Below are positions 19,718 through 30,654 of a DNA stretch of 30,926 nt, piece after piece. Location: the NCBI RefSeq assembly GCF_000090795.2, contig NW_003546267.1:57283-88208 (forward strand), in the 5' to 3' direction. Position numbers and translations under genes: made by a program. How positions within the stretch are numbered: position 1 is the first letter of the stretch; each line of letters opens with the position of its first letter. This stretch comes from Amphimedon queenslandica. Taxonomy: Eukaryota > Porifera > Demospongiae > Haplosclerida > Niphatidae. Under the pieces are notes generated by a model. The model did no database searches, was not told where the DNA came from, and saw only the letters and a list, made by a program, of their open reading frames with translations.

Positions 19718-20490
19718 TTAACCCTTTAACACCGAAATTAATTTTGGAATAAAAATAATTTTTTGGTGGTACTAGTTGAGCAATGCATATCTCTCAAGAT
19801 CTTGTCCTGCGAGACTTGAAACTTGCTAGCAGCCTTTATGGGATGTTCATCCTTAGATAGAAGAAGTATAATAGTAAATGAAGCAGCATAAAGCAATGCA
19901 GCGTCTATTGTAAAGATACTCACCGCTTTTCTCAAATACACGGACTTGGCGATGGGAAAGAGAGAGTTGTATCATGTTAAGCAGGACCTAGTAGGCAGGA
20001 TATGAAAGAATGAAGAGGCAGAAGTCAGTGGAGAAGATGCTACGAGTAGAAACACTACTGTGACTGGTCGAGAAGCCATGGTTGCTAAGCCGTTGCTAAG
20101 CAAAATGTGGCCACACCTACCGCTTTTCTCCATTGAAATGTTAGGCAAAGCAGCTCTCTCGAGTCGCTCGCCTTTTCTACTCACTTCTAGAGGATTTCAC
20201 AAGCCAAAGGTAAGTCTAAACATTCTGTCTTTTGTTGTTGTGTCATTTTTAGGTGACTTACCTCGGCCGCTGATCATTTTGAACAGTTTGGGTCGCGCTA
20301 CTGGACTTTTCTACCTATATACTCTGTTTTTAGTCTTTCACAATGTTATATATGTTAGAGAGATGAAGGAAGAACCTTTTAAAGCTATCTAGAATGTTAT
20401 ATTTCCATAAATAAAAAAGAAAATAACAATTATACTACACCCCCTCATGTTATTGACGTACAAGTACGTCTATCGGTGTTAAAGGGTTAA
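19718..20490. mobile_element. piggyBac-like non-autonomous element (TTAA, 18-bp perfect ends)
   Basis: The left end TTAACCCTTTAACACCGA (19718-19735) and right end TCGGTGTTAAAGGGTTAA (20473-20490) are exact reverse complements. The TTAA target site and CCC-starting terminal repeat are the piggyBac signature. At 773 bp it is too short for a transposase, and I see none. Inside, plus-strand CCAAAG|GTAAGT (20213) and TCATTTTTAG (ending near 20252) could bound a 43-nt intron in a short leader-like transcript. Confidence 0.85.
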
Positions 20491-20631
20491 GGAACTACAT
20501 GTCACTTCTTATAAAAAGATTACCAAGGAATTCGCGATATTGTTGTTGTTAATCATCATTACATGTAAGACTTCTCTAAAGTTGAGAAAAAGATCAAGGA
20601 TGAACTTTATAGGCAATATCAATATTAACTC

Positions 20632-20805
20632 GACTCTCTCATTGCCTTACCAACTCGCTCCTCTCACAGCCTCACCATCTCCTTGCCACACCATATCCTT
20701 TCTTTCGCTGCCACACTATCTTCCTGCTCTCACTGCCATACCGTCTCCGTGCTCTCACTGCCAAACACACTCTGCTCTCACTGCCACACCAACTCCTCAT
20801 GGGTG
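20632..20805 (+). repeat. 25-bp minisatellite, block 1
   Basis: About seven imperfect copies of a CTCTCACTGCCACACCATCT unit with a CCTTG-like end; one clean period (from 20731) is exactly 25 bp. A related block lies at 30655-30926. Confidence 0.75.
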
Positions 20806-20809
20806 TTTA

Positions 20810-21160
20810 TTATCTCAATTTTTGGACAAGAAGGAAGTCATATTGCGTCATAAGAAATATTTAAATTTGCATAGCAACGAATTAGTAACGAGGGATCTTT
20901 CACTTTAAAAGCATGTGATCAAGAGGGAAACTCCCACACCATCAATAGAGCATGCTAAACAGAAATGTAAGATAATGGCCTACAAGTGGATACCTTTTTG
21001 TGGCAAAATGTTTGCTTTCTACAACGCACAAAATTTAGATGAAAATAAAATTAAAATGATGATCTGGCCATAGTTAAAAGCAAAAAATTTTGCTAGAATA
21101 GGCTCTTATTGAAAAGGATAGAACAAGAATGAACTGCGATGTCCAGAAGATGATCAGAGT
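20810..21160. other. No gene recognised
   Basis: AT-rich sequence between the minisatellite and the (ATT)n tract. No supported feature. Confidence 0.4.
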
Positions 21161-21164
21161 GCTA

Positions 21165-21227
21165 ATTATCATTATTATTACTATTATTATTATTATTAAT
21201 TATTATTATTATTAGTTATTATTATTA
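21165..21227. repeat. (ATT)n microsatellite
   Basis: Interrupted ATT/TTA repeats over about 60 bp. Confidence 0.85.
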
Positions 21228-21271
21228 AACAATTTTACAGGACATGGAATAAAGGAGCAATGCATGAAGTA

Positions 21272-21762
21272 CAAGAACATAAAAAATTTAAAGAAACAAG
21301 GTTAAGTACGATTCCGAACGACCAACGAAAATACGAAATGAAAATCCTACTCGTGACGCAAATTCTACTCTACATTGTACTTTCAATGTTATTATGTAAG
21401 AATGACGGATCAACTTGTAATGTAGAGTAGAATTTGCATCACGAGTAGGATGTTCATTTGTGACCATAATTGACAAAAGGGCCCTTATGGCGGATTTTAA
21501 AATTGATCGTTATAATGGAAAATATCAACCTGTGAGTGCTTTGTTAGACAATCATTGTTTCTAAAAGTTTCATGGTAACTTTTTGTATCCTGTGGAGTAA
21601 TTTTATGATAAATGGGGCTCAGGAAGTTGGATTTCTTAGGCTAGAAAGACAAATTTCACTACCCGCCATAAGGGCCCTTTTGTCAATTATGGTCACATTT
21701 CGTATTTTCGTTGGTCGTTCAGAATCCTGCTTAACATTGTTTTTTAATTTTTTATGTTCTTG
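21272..21762. mobile_element. Long-terminal-inverted-repeat MITE (outer element)
   Basis: Ends at CAAGAACATAAAAAATT (21272) and its imperfect reverse complement ending at 21762. The arms continue inward through GAACGACCAACGAAAATACG and GACAAAAGGGCCCTTATGGCG, matching the right arm in reverse complement over more than 100 bp once the inner insertion is removed. Short, no coding sequence. Confidence 0.8.
21338..21459. mobile_element. Foldback MITE nested in the left arm of the outer element
   Basis: The arms share ATGAAMATCCTACTCGTGAY followed by GCAAATTCTACTCTACATT, in inverted orientation with a loop of about 45 nt. The right arm of the outer element keeps the uninterrupted sequence (ACATTTCGTATTTTCG on plus), so this piece is a later insertion. 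Confidence 0.75.
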
Positions 21763-22677
21763 TTTGTGTTGTTTTTTTATAATATTAATAGTATTTCTTC
21801 AGTTGCCATTGTGATGCATGTTGATTTTACACAAACAATAATTTTCATTATTATTATTATCATTGTTATGACTTTACATCATTAATGAGAGACAGCACTG
21901 AATAGACATGCTGAAGGAATATCAACTTTCCTGACGACAAGTGAAATTAATACTAGTTTAGACACAAGTCCTGGTTCAAGAAGCAGTGAGCTGAGAGTGT
22001 CCATTTCCCAGCAATGTAGCAGCTATTCCTGTTCTTCCAGGCTGTTGTCATTCATATTATCATTGACATTAATTAATTGTTTGTTTTTTTAAATAAAATA
22101 AAATCACACACTTAATAAAACAGTAACATGTAAGATTAATACCTTCTTTTTGCTGGAAACCTATACTAAAGTATTGCAGTAGCTGATTCCAAGCATAGCT
22201 TGGTAAAAAATAAATTGCTTCTTCCAGAGCTGCAGATCTCAGCATGCGCGACCACACCCAAATTTTGGAGCACATGCACATGGCATGCTTCTTTAATTAA
22301 CAAAATGGCAGCATGCAGCTAAGATGGCTCGATCCAGCAGACTCACAGTATCACTTTTTCTTCACTTGAAGAATGATCTGATAGGACATGGATCTGCGCA
22401 TAGCTATTTGGAGTAGATTAGTGTAAGAACTAGTCTTGTAGCACCAACCAATATTGAGATACACCTTGCAAACTGAATTGACAGGACTCACTTTCTTGAT
22501 GATGATGATGATGAAGATGAAAAAAGGTGGCTGAACAAAACGGCCGGTTTGGCAATTTTTGAATTTCCTTTTATACAAGGTTTAGAGCCACGCTAGTGGT
22601 ACCATTGGAGTCCTCTGGTCAAGATAAGATCCTCTAAGAAGTCTGGTAAGCATAGGAGCTCGTTTTCCCGGTATAGT
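21763..22677. other. No gene recognised; small microsatellites
   Basis: Contains ATT repeats near 21845 and a (GAT)n tract at 22498-22520. No coding family was recognised. Confidence 0.4.
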
Positions 22678-22801
22678 ATGGCTGCAAAAGTCGTGGCAGC
22701 CATTTTGTTTGGGGGTGAATCCTACTTAGTAACGCTACCGTGTTACTAATAGATACTTAGAGTAAGTAGTACTGAGGAATGTTGGGAACAAGGTCCCAAC
22801 A
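22678..22801. repeat. Cluster of perfect 8-bp hairpins next to the LINE 3' end
   Basis: Three perfect hairpins follow one another: ATGGCTGC/GCAGCCAT (22678-22703), TTAGTAAC/GTTACTAA (22726-22749) and TGTTGGGA/TCCCAACA (22780-22801). A shorter ACTTA/TAAGT pair lies between the last two. They sit just beyond the 3' end of the minus-strand LINE and may be part of its 3' UTR or of a separate insertion. Confidence 0.65.
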
Positions 22802-22989
22802 CCCAGAGAGAAAAGAAATAAATAAAATATAATAGTTGAATTTAAGAAAAAGTTGATTTAATTGTACGTTTAGAGCAGGTGTTACATGGACATATGTAGT
22901 GAAATGAATGTGGATCATCTGGATTAATATTGATGTTAAAATTTTTAATAAATATATCTAATATGCTTTGTTTAAGTGATTTAGTGGAA

Positions 22990-25660
22990 AATTGAGGTTG
23001 AGTGGAGGAAGGGAGTTGTATAGTCTTGGGAATCTATTAAAATATGAGTGTCCTATGACAGATGATGAGGTATACCAGTGTACTAGTTTGTGGTGACATA
23101 TCTTGTTCAGTGGGAGTGGGAGCTAATAAAGAAGTCCATGATGTTGAAGTTTTGAGTCAGTGATTTAACTGGGGAGATAAAGAACATAATATTGGCCATT
23201 TCTAGGCGATACATTAGGGGTAAAATATTCAGTTTCTGCAGTCTGGTCTTGTAATCTGAGGAATAGTCATTTAAGAGGTATTTGGTAGCTCTTCTTTGAT
23301 AACGTTCAGGAGCAGTTATGTCCTTGATGAGACAAGGATACCAAACTGGAGCACAGTAAGAGAGAATAGGGAGAACTAAAGAGAGGTACAATTTCTCCTT
23401 GGCTTCAGTGGGAGTAGTAGATATTGGAAAGACTCGCCTGATAGTGCTTAGAGTACAGTAAGCCTTCGTTAGGATTGTGTGCATATGAGCAGACAAGGAT
23501 AGATTAGAAGAGAAAACAACACCAAGATCTCGATGAGAATCTTTGACATTAATAGAAGACCCATCAAGGGAATAGGGAAAGGAGATAGGCGCTGACCTAG
23601 GACCTCTAAAGTTTAAAATGTATGACTTCTTTTCATTAAAAGAAAGTAGAGAAGATTTGCTCCAAGTACTTAAGCAGGTGAGGTCGTTTTGGAGTAGTTG
23701 ACAGTCACTGATACAGGAGACTTTCTTTTGACATTTACTATTGCCTGCATACAAGAGAAGAGAAGATTGTAAAACTGTGACAGGGAGGTCATTGATATAT
23801 AGAATAAAGAGCAGGGGTCCATGAATGCTGCCCTGGGGAGCCATAGATGTCACAGGTAAGTGATTGGAGGAGCAAATATTGTTATGCACATAATGAACAG
23901 CCATACAAATAGGCACAAAAAACTTCCAAGCAAAACCACGAATACCAGCATCCCATAGGTGAGTGAGCAACTTAGAGTGGGACACCAAGTCGAAGGCTTT
24001 GCGGATGTCCAAGTCAATGACGTCGCATTGGGAACCATCAGAGAGAGAGGGTTCAGGTGGAGTAACAGCTGTTGTAGGGTAGAGCAAGTACTGAAAAAAC
24101 CGAACTGCCTACAACTACTAATGTTAACTACCAGATGATCATAGATGTTGTCATACACTATTCTCTAAAAAACTTTAGAGATGATACAGAGAAGGGATAT
24201 GGGTCGATAATTTACAATACATGAGCAATCACCAGATTTGAAAACTGGAGTGACTTTATGGGTCCTCCACTCCTTTGGCAAGTATGACTGAATATAGCAC
24301 ACATGAAAGATGTGATGAACCAGCTCACAAAGAGCTACAGCACAAGACTTCTGTAGAATAGCAGGAAAACCATCAGGACCAGCAAACTTATGAACATTTA
24401 GAGAACATAGGCCTTTAAAAACATCAGTGACAGATATCTCAATCCTCAAGAACAGGACGAGAGTATGATGATTCATGGACGTCTGGAGGATCCAAGCTGT
24501 TAGTGAATACAGAATGAAAGTATTCATTGAAGAGAGCAACCTTACTCAAGTCAGTGCTAGCAGTCCATGATTCATGTTTGTAGGAAGATAGTGCTGAGTG
24601 TGAAAACTCTTAATTTATTTAAATATTTAGCACAATTTTGAAAGGCAAATTGATTTACAAGAGAAGCCGTGAACTGAGATCTAGCAGCAACAATCTCCTC
24701 GTATAGTGACAGTTCAGATCTTTGTAAAAAGGATACAGTATCAGGAGATGGTTTAGACCTGACCTTTCTCAGAGAATGAATCTTATTTAGATTGTGTCTA
24801 ATAGCTCCGTTAAACCACTTCAGATAGCGAGTGGAGTGTCGGGAAGACTTAGTGATAAATTTGTCAACAGTGTCTCACAGTTGTTGAGAGGGATGACCAC
24901 AGAAACTCAATGTCTGTAGAGTTAAAGAAGAAGCCCCAGTAGTCTAAAGAGGAAAGGTAATCTGTCATACTCTCGTAGTCACCTTTTGGAACTGATGATA
25001 GAAAAAGGAATGTAGAGGTTTACGCTTAACAGAGGAGGAAAGAGAGAAAGTAATAGGAAAATGATTGGAGGAAAAAAGGAACCTAGATTGGTCAGAATGA
25101 ACAGAGACATTCTGGACTAGGTCGTCAGACTTGGTAAAGACCAGGTCCAAGACATTGCCTGTAATGTGAGTTGGAGTATTTACCAGTTGGTATAATCCAA
25201 GTTCAAAGACTAAATCACATAGAGAGCGTGACAAGGGATTGGAAGCACAGAGAGAGGACCAGCAAACATCGTGGCAGTTAAAATCACCAAGAAGAATCAA
25301 GTTTGAATCACAACATTTGGAAGATACAAAGTTGTAAAGAGATGATAGGTAAGAGACTGGAGATTGTGGGGGGGGAAATAGACAGTACATCTGGTTGGGG
25401 AATTAAGACCTGAACAATTAAGAACTCAGAGGAGTCATCCATGTAAAATAGACGTGAAGATAGACAATCAAAAACTGCTATTAGTATCCCACCATCTCGA
25501 CTGTCTCTGTCTCTATGATAAATAGAAAAACCAGGAGGAAAAATTTTGTTGTCCTGAATACTAGGTGAACACCAGGTCTCAGTAATAGCTACAATTTTGT
25601 AATTTGAAACAGAAACAAACGTGTTAAACACTTTTATTTTCTATAATAGTGAGTGGGCAT
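22990..25660 (-). pseudogene. LINE ORF2: APE endonuclease and reverse transcriptase, inactive
   Basis: Endonuclease motifs: VFNTFVSVSNYKIVAITETW (25630-25570), YHRDRDSRDGGILIAV, LILLGDFNCHDVCW, and SSNHFPITFSL, where SDH is expected. A frame change coincides with the G8 run near 25368-25375. RT motifs: KFAGPDGFPA, NYRPISLLCIISKVF, then a stop and frameshift near 24160, IDLDIRKAFDLVSH, APQGSIHGPLLFILYINDLP and, at the active site, YAGN (23751-23740) instead of Y-x-D-D. Loss of both catalytic aspartates there abolishes polymerase activity. The C-terminal region (LSLVLPILSYCAPVWYP) is typical of LINE RTs. Confidence 0.85.
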
Positions 25661-26399
25661 ATCAAAGGCACCGCCTGTGCTACAAATGTGATGTATCCCT
25701 GTGGTTTTGACAGAAAATTTTTTATAAAATATTATATACAAAGCAACATATTGGACAGCTAAATAAGCTGGAATTCAATTCACCTGTCAATGAAGTCTGG
25801 GCATTGGTCTGAGTGCTCGCAGCAGGAACCGACAGGTACAAAGCCGGGGAATAGGGAGTCTCCGGAGTCCAGACAACTCCAGATAGAGGCACAGACCAAT
25901 AATCCATGCAGGTAGAGTTCACTGCTCTCCTTCCATGTTCAAATCAATGGTTGTCTCAACCTCTGGCAAAATAAGATGGCCGGGGGAGGTAAGATCGATA
26001 CACGGGCCCTTTAGCAAGTGCGGAATCTCTGTTCCTGACCTAGATTATACTCTTCCAGATATTATAGCTGGAAAATAGATTAGATTTATCAACCTAAAGC
26101 CTAAATCTGTTGATAAAGTACCTTTCTCTGAGCCTCCTGTCCTCCATTGCTTTCATTTTACCATGAGGTGTAGTGCTTCTGAGGATGCGCATTGGCATAC
26201 AAATGCGATGTATCCCTAGCACGGGTGTTATAATGTTTACTTGTTTACCAAACTTGTGGCATTCCAAAGAGACAGGCAGTTGGCCTAGTCAGGTGGAGGG
26301 ACCAGCATTAACCAAGGACTCATCATCACAAGGAGGTGGAGCAGGAGGAGAGATTGATACATGGCCAGTGGGTTTGGAAGAGGGAGGATTAGTAGTAGT

Positions 26400-27330
26400 G
26401 CTGCCTACGGCAGTAGAGCTAGAGGCAGATAGATTCGAGTCGACACGAGTGAAAGACGAATTTTACACAGATCCAAAAAGAGTACCGTTTACGAAAAGAC
26501 TTTCACCTTTGATTCTGATGTCCCCACGATTAGTACCAGTTTGGATCAACTTCCACCTCTCCTTAAGTAAAACAGAATGAATCACCCTGTCTGAGGGAGA
26601 CAAGTCCTGTTTCACAGTTATTGACCTATCAATGAATCTGGAATTGGCTAACACAAGGTCAACCTCAAATGCAGAGCCAAGTTTAATGAGTATAGGTCTG
26701 AAATAAGATACAGAGTGAGAGTGATCATATTGACCAAGTTAACAACAGTCTTGAACATAAGAAGTGTGGTTTGTAGCATCACGAATCACATCCGTCACAG
26801 CAGCCACATCGTGTTGAACTCTATCAATTCGTGGTTGACCAGAAGGAGCCTCCTGACAACCAAAGAAAAGGAGATTACATCTTCTGTTTGATACGAGGCC
26901 CTCTTTGACAATTGTGGGTTAAGAGGTCTGAGAGGTCCCAGATGACGAACCATTGGGTTTAGTTTGGGAATTATTGAAGCTAGGAGAGTGGGCGGAGTTA
27001 GAATGGTTTTTCTGACCAAGTGAGGATAATAATTGGTCAAACTTTAGTGGCAGGGAAGACAGATCCTTCTTCAGAGAGGCCAGCTCAACAGCCTGTATAT
27101 CTAATCGACATGTGGGACAGTGGAAGGGACTAGAAGAAGTGTCGAGCTTAGCAAGTGCAGCCTTCGTCACGCCGGCACAACCTCTATGTAGCCATGCTCA
27201 ACAAGCACCCTCACACATAATCAACTGTTGGGAAGCTGTCAACAATGGGATCTTCGCAAATGGGACAGATAACGTCACCTTTTTAGGTTTTGGACCTGGC
27301 TCCTTATTGGACATCTTCTTTATTGGCATA
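26400..27330 (-). pseudogene. LINE ORF1 with PHD finger
   Basis: From near 27320 minus reads MSNKEPGPKPKK, then VICPICEDPIVDS, and after a frameshift CEGAC, a stop, WLHRGCAGVTKAALAKL and FHCPTCRLDIQAVELASL. This is a C4HC3-type PHD pattern followed by a short coiled coil. Downstream, in another frame, LLKERWKLIQTG and IRIKGESLFVNG match the C-terminal ORF1 domain of the other LINE. Confidence 0.65.
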
Positions 27331-27480
27331 TCAATCAGACAAGCACTACAAAGGAGCACCAGAAAAGGACTAAAAAACTACTGGGCTGACCTGATTAAGT
27401 GGCCAGTCATAGAAGAGTTTAGACCGGCAGAGAGACAAAGGATTTGAAGGTCGACCTGCTAAGAGTCTCAAAGGTAGAGT

Positions 27481-27816
27481 GTAGATGTCCCTGTGAGTGA
27501 ATTCATTGGCTCTTAATATCTAGATTGACTATGTAGTTACTGGAGTCTCAATGTTTTGAGGCAGTTACAGAGGACACAAAGAAAATTCTATTGGTGAAAT
27601 CATCAGAATAAATACCTTTAAAGCTCTATATATGTGGTTCCCTATGAACGACCCACCATGATAGGTCTGTTGTTCCACATTAAATGAAGCCAGAGCATAA
27701 TCTTTACCAAGAATCCATCTTCCATATCAAATCATTTGGCCCTTATCTTAGTGTGGTGAGTAATTGGTTGTTCCTATAGTAATAAGTACATGTAAATTAA
27801 TAAAATTAAAATAGAA
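27481..27816. other. Spacer between LINE 5' end and the RAG1-like relic
   Basis: No feature was recognised. Element borders probably lie here, but no target duplication could be found by eye. Confidence 0.4.
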
Positions 27817-30250
27817 CTAAATTACATTAGCTCTGATTTTTACCACATTTGTATGTATTAATTGGGACACTTGTTGAACAGTGATATTGCTTTGAGGATC
27901 AATTAATGAAAGCAGTAGTATAGTCAGTGTCTCTTGTGCTTGATTGATTTCTGATTGTAGTAAAATGTTTCTTGCTCAAGTGCTGCAATTGTAGTCTTAC
28001 AGTGTAAGTAACTGGACAAAGAAGAGCTTGCGTCACAATGTTCGGCAATTGAACAATCAAGCATGTGGCATTCATCCTCCAGCAAGTTAAACAACCTGTG
28101 GAAAATTCCCAATGTTATGTATAGACCTGGAGGACAAACTTCACAAAACATAATACATGTAATCATTAATTTTTAGAAATTACTTGAGAAAGAGGTATGT
28201 TGAAACAGGCATTGCCTATGACATTATCAATGAACTTAGCTCTCTTATAATAAGATCCGGCTGTTACACATTCTTGATGCTTCTGACACATTGAGACTAG
28301 TGACCAAGGTACAATTGTATTATCTGAATCTCTTGTTGTTTTATGAACCTCGAGCTGATCAAAAGTGATGGTACACCACAGACAACAATGTCATCCTGTA
28401 GGTGTATTTTTATTGTCAACTAAAATAATTATTGTAAATTCCATTTACCACTAGCTTCTGAAAGACCATACAAATTACAAAGAAATTCATTGTCTCCGAA
28501 CATAAATATGTGTATAATGTACTCCATCTGCACATTAATTTTAAAACTGCATTAAAGTACATTTTAACCTCCATTTTGTCGTTTGTAGTTCAGAAATAAC
28601 CTCTTCATAATTGGTCAGGAGCAACATGGAGGCTCACAATGTTATCAGCTGCTTCAAACAGTGATAAGAAAACTATTTCGTACAGAATTTGGATTTTCTA
28701 CGTTGACTATTTGGAAGCAAGGCTTCATAGATGAACAACCTTTGTCTCACCTATTTAAAACCGGTTTTCATCTGGTAGAATTACATTATTATGCCATGAA
28801 AGTCCGTTCGATCTACTTTAGAGACAGTGTGATAATTATTACAAAAAGGTACCGTTTCAATTCATCTAGTAGATGGAAGATGACTTCCTTCAAATTCACA
28901 ATATAGGCAAGAGGAGCTGGGCAAATAACTTCTCCACCTTGCTTTCCAGTAAAAGTGAAATGCACGGACTCTGCTTTAACATTTATTGCCTCTAAATCAT
29001 TCTTCATAGCTGTCCATTGCTTCCTTTCACTGATCATGTTTTTCTTCCATTCTGTTAGCCACATATATGTAAATACAATTATGAGGATTGTAAAAAAACT
29101 TTTGTGTATTTTTCGTTATTCATAGCTGATTCCAGGGCAAGTGCTTTAATGCCCTGACACTGTTCAGCAGGTACATCTATACAGATGTTTAACTCTTTCA
29201 GTAGCTCTTCCTTCTTGTTGTTTTAGACAACAGCTACACTTCATCGATCAGTGGACAATGATCCTCTCCTGTAGTTAGCTGGTCTCGTAAATGGGAGATC
29301 TCGTGACTGCTCCAGCGCTTTGTTAGCTGTGATGCTACTGAAGATGAGACTAGCAGAGAGGTAATTTTGGCTATGCTGATGGGCTAGGATACAATAGTTG
29401 GTACATTAATAGTACTTCAATAAGTCAACAAAACTTACTCTTCCTCCAGTAGGTACTGTTATTGATGATGATTGTAATAAAGACCCATGTGTTATTTGAG
29501 ATACCATTTTCCCAGCAGCAATACTATTACACTCTCTGTGCGTCTCACAATCATCTGTAAGTGACTGTTGCTTCACTTCTCTCTTACAATTGTCACACTC
29601 AACATATAAGCCATTAATCATCTTTTCAATCATAAAAGATGGTTTTGTAATGGTTCTTTCACTTGAAACATAAAAATTAGATCACCCGGGACAAATGAAA
29701 AAAGTGGCAAGAGAAAGTCTACAGCTACAGCTGAGCAAAGATTTACAATGGATAATCTCTACTTCTTTGTTGATTGCTGAATGACAGCATTGACAAGTGA
29801 CATCTTCCTTGTATTCATTTGAAACTTGTGACCAGCAAAATGATGGAACATTTAATGCTACTGAGTTAATATGTAGGCTAATGAAGGAAAGTCGACATTC
29901 ACTTGAGCGCTTCTTTGGTCTCCCACATTTGCATCTAACATCACACACATTACAATTATCTTCACAGTGTGGGTTCCATTGTACTTCACTAGTTGGTCAA
30001 ATTTTTTTACTAGATACTAGTGTCTTAGCAGATACATAGCAGCTGCAGCAAAAGGATTCTGGGTCAACTTCTTCATTGTCTGTAGATGTATGTATTCGCA
30101 AACTGTGTAGAAGTGTACATTGGCAACAGTTGTACTAATCTTTTCCCAGTGCTTTACAACAGACCCTACCGTGACGATCTTGGTAATCCTTATGCTTTTG
30201 AAAGACATGGTGGTAATCGTAGCGCACAATTTGTTAATTTTTTGTGTCAA
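27817..30250 (-). pseudogene. N-RAG-TP-like gene relic (RAG1-like N-terminus, transposase-like C-part)
   Basis: Motifs on minus, in order: WEKISTTVANVHFY and LTQNPFAAA (30236-30034); WNPHCEDNCNVC and CKCGRPKKR (about 29985-29920); a RING-like VTCQCCHSAINKEVEI with following cysteines (29800-29700); GLYVECDNCKREV (29600); ELLKELNICIDVPAEQC (29200); SERKQW, HFTFTGKQGGEV and CPAPLAYI (29030-28900); SWHNNVILPDE and FQIVNVENPNS (28830-28680); VFLSLFEAAD (28650); FGDNEFLCNLYGLSEASG then CLWC (28530-28370); and PPGLYITLGIFHRLF (28130). I recognise this order from invertebrate proteins related to N-RAG-TP, described in Aplysia, whose N-terminus resembles RAG1. Exon borders survive (GTAAGT at 29438-29433; a 53-nt intron near 28400-28460), but stops and frameshifts interrupt it in several places and the GGDxGGG-type motif is lost. 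Confidence 0.65.
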
Positions 30251-30650
30251 AAAGGATTACCTTAAAACTTGTTAGCATTTGAATTTTATAATAATTTCAA
30301 GAGCAACATCTAATTTAATCATGTTTACACACCTTTCTTATTTTTCAGAAAACTTCTAATCTCATATTAGAGATCACATACCCCCCCTATTACAAGTGGT
30401 TTGAATAGTATAAGCTGTTGCAGGTGATGCGCAGCACAACAAGAAGCACCTTAGCTATGCGCAGTACAGTTATTTTACTTCAGTATGTGTTTAACCACAA
30501 CACTACCATGGTTAATAGTGTGTGGGTTAAGCTATGGATGAGTAATATAATGTACAACATCCTAAATTTGAATTTTATCACGTGCTGCAAAAAACAATAC
30601 TGTTGTTCTAATTATTGACTTTGTGCTGTTATTCAAAAACTCTGTCCCTT
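30251..30650. other. Flank of the RAG1-like relic, no gene seen
   Basis: AT-rich sequence with no recognised feature. A minus-strand GTAATCC donor-like site near 30260 might belong to a lost upstream exon. Confidence 0.35.
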
Positions 30651-30654
30651 TTTA

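Larger units (their letters stand above)
22802..27480 (-). mobile_element. Near full-length but broken LINE (CR1/L2-like group)
   Basis: Read on minus: a leader from about 27480, an ORF1 with PHD finger (27330-26400), a spacer, then an ORF2 with APE endonuclease (25660-24960) and reverse transcriptase (24540-23000), followed by a short 3' region. It shares the ORF1 architecture with the plus-strand LINE at 10.8-14.2 kb. Frameshifts, stops and an altered RT active site make it inactive. Confidence 0.85.

Noticed and set aside
20060..20392. A 110-aa plus-strand frame inside the piggyBac-like element as a transposase fragment
   Set aside because: It has no piggyBac DDE or C-terminal cysteine motifs, and a probable intron interrupts it.
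20540..20908. A 122-aa plus-strand frame
   Set aside because: Most of it is the 25-bp minisatellite read in rotating frames.
28661..28906. An 81-aa plus-strand frame
   Set aside because: Antisense to the motif-bearing exons of the N-RAG-TP-like relic.
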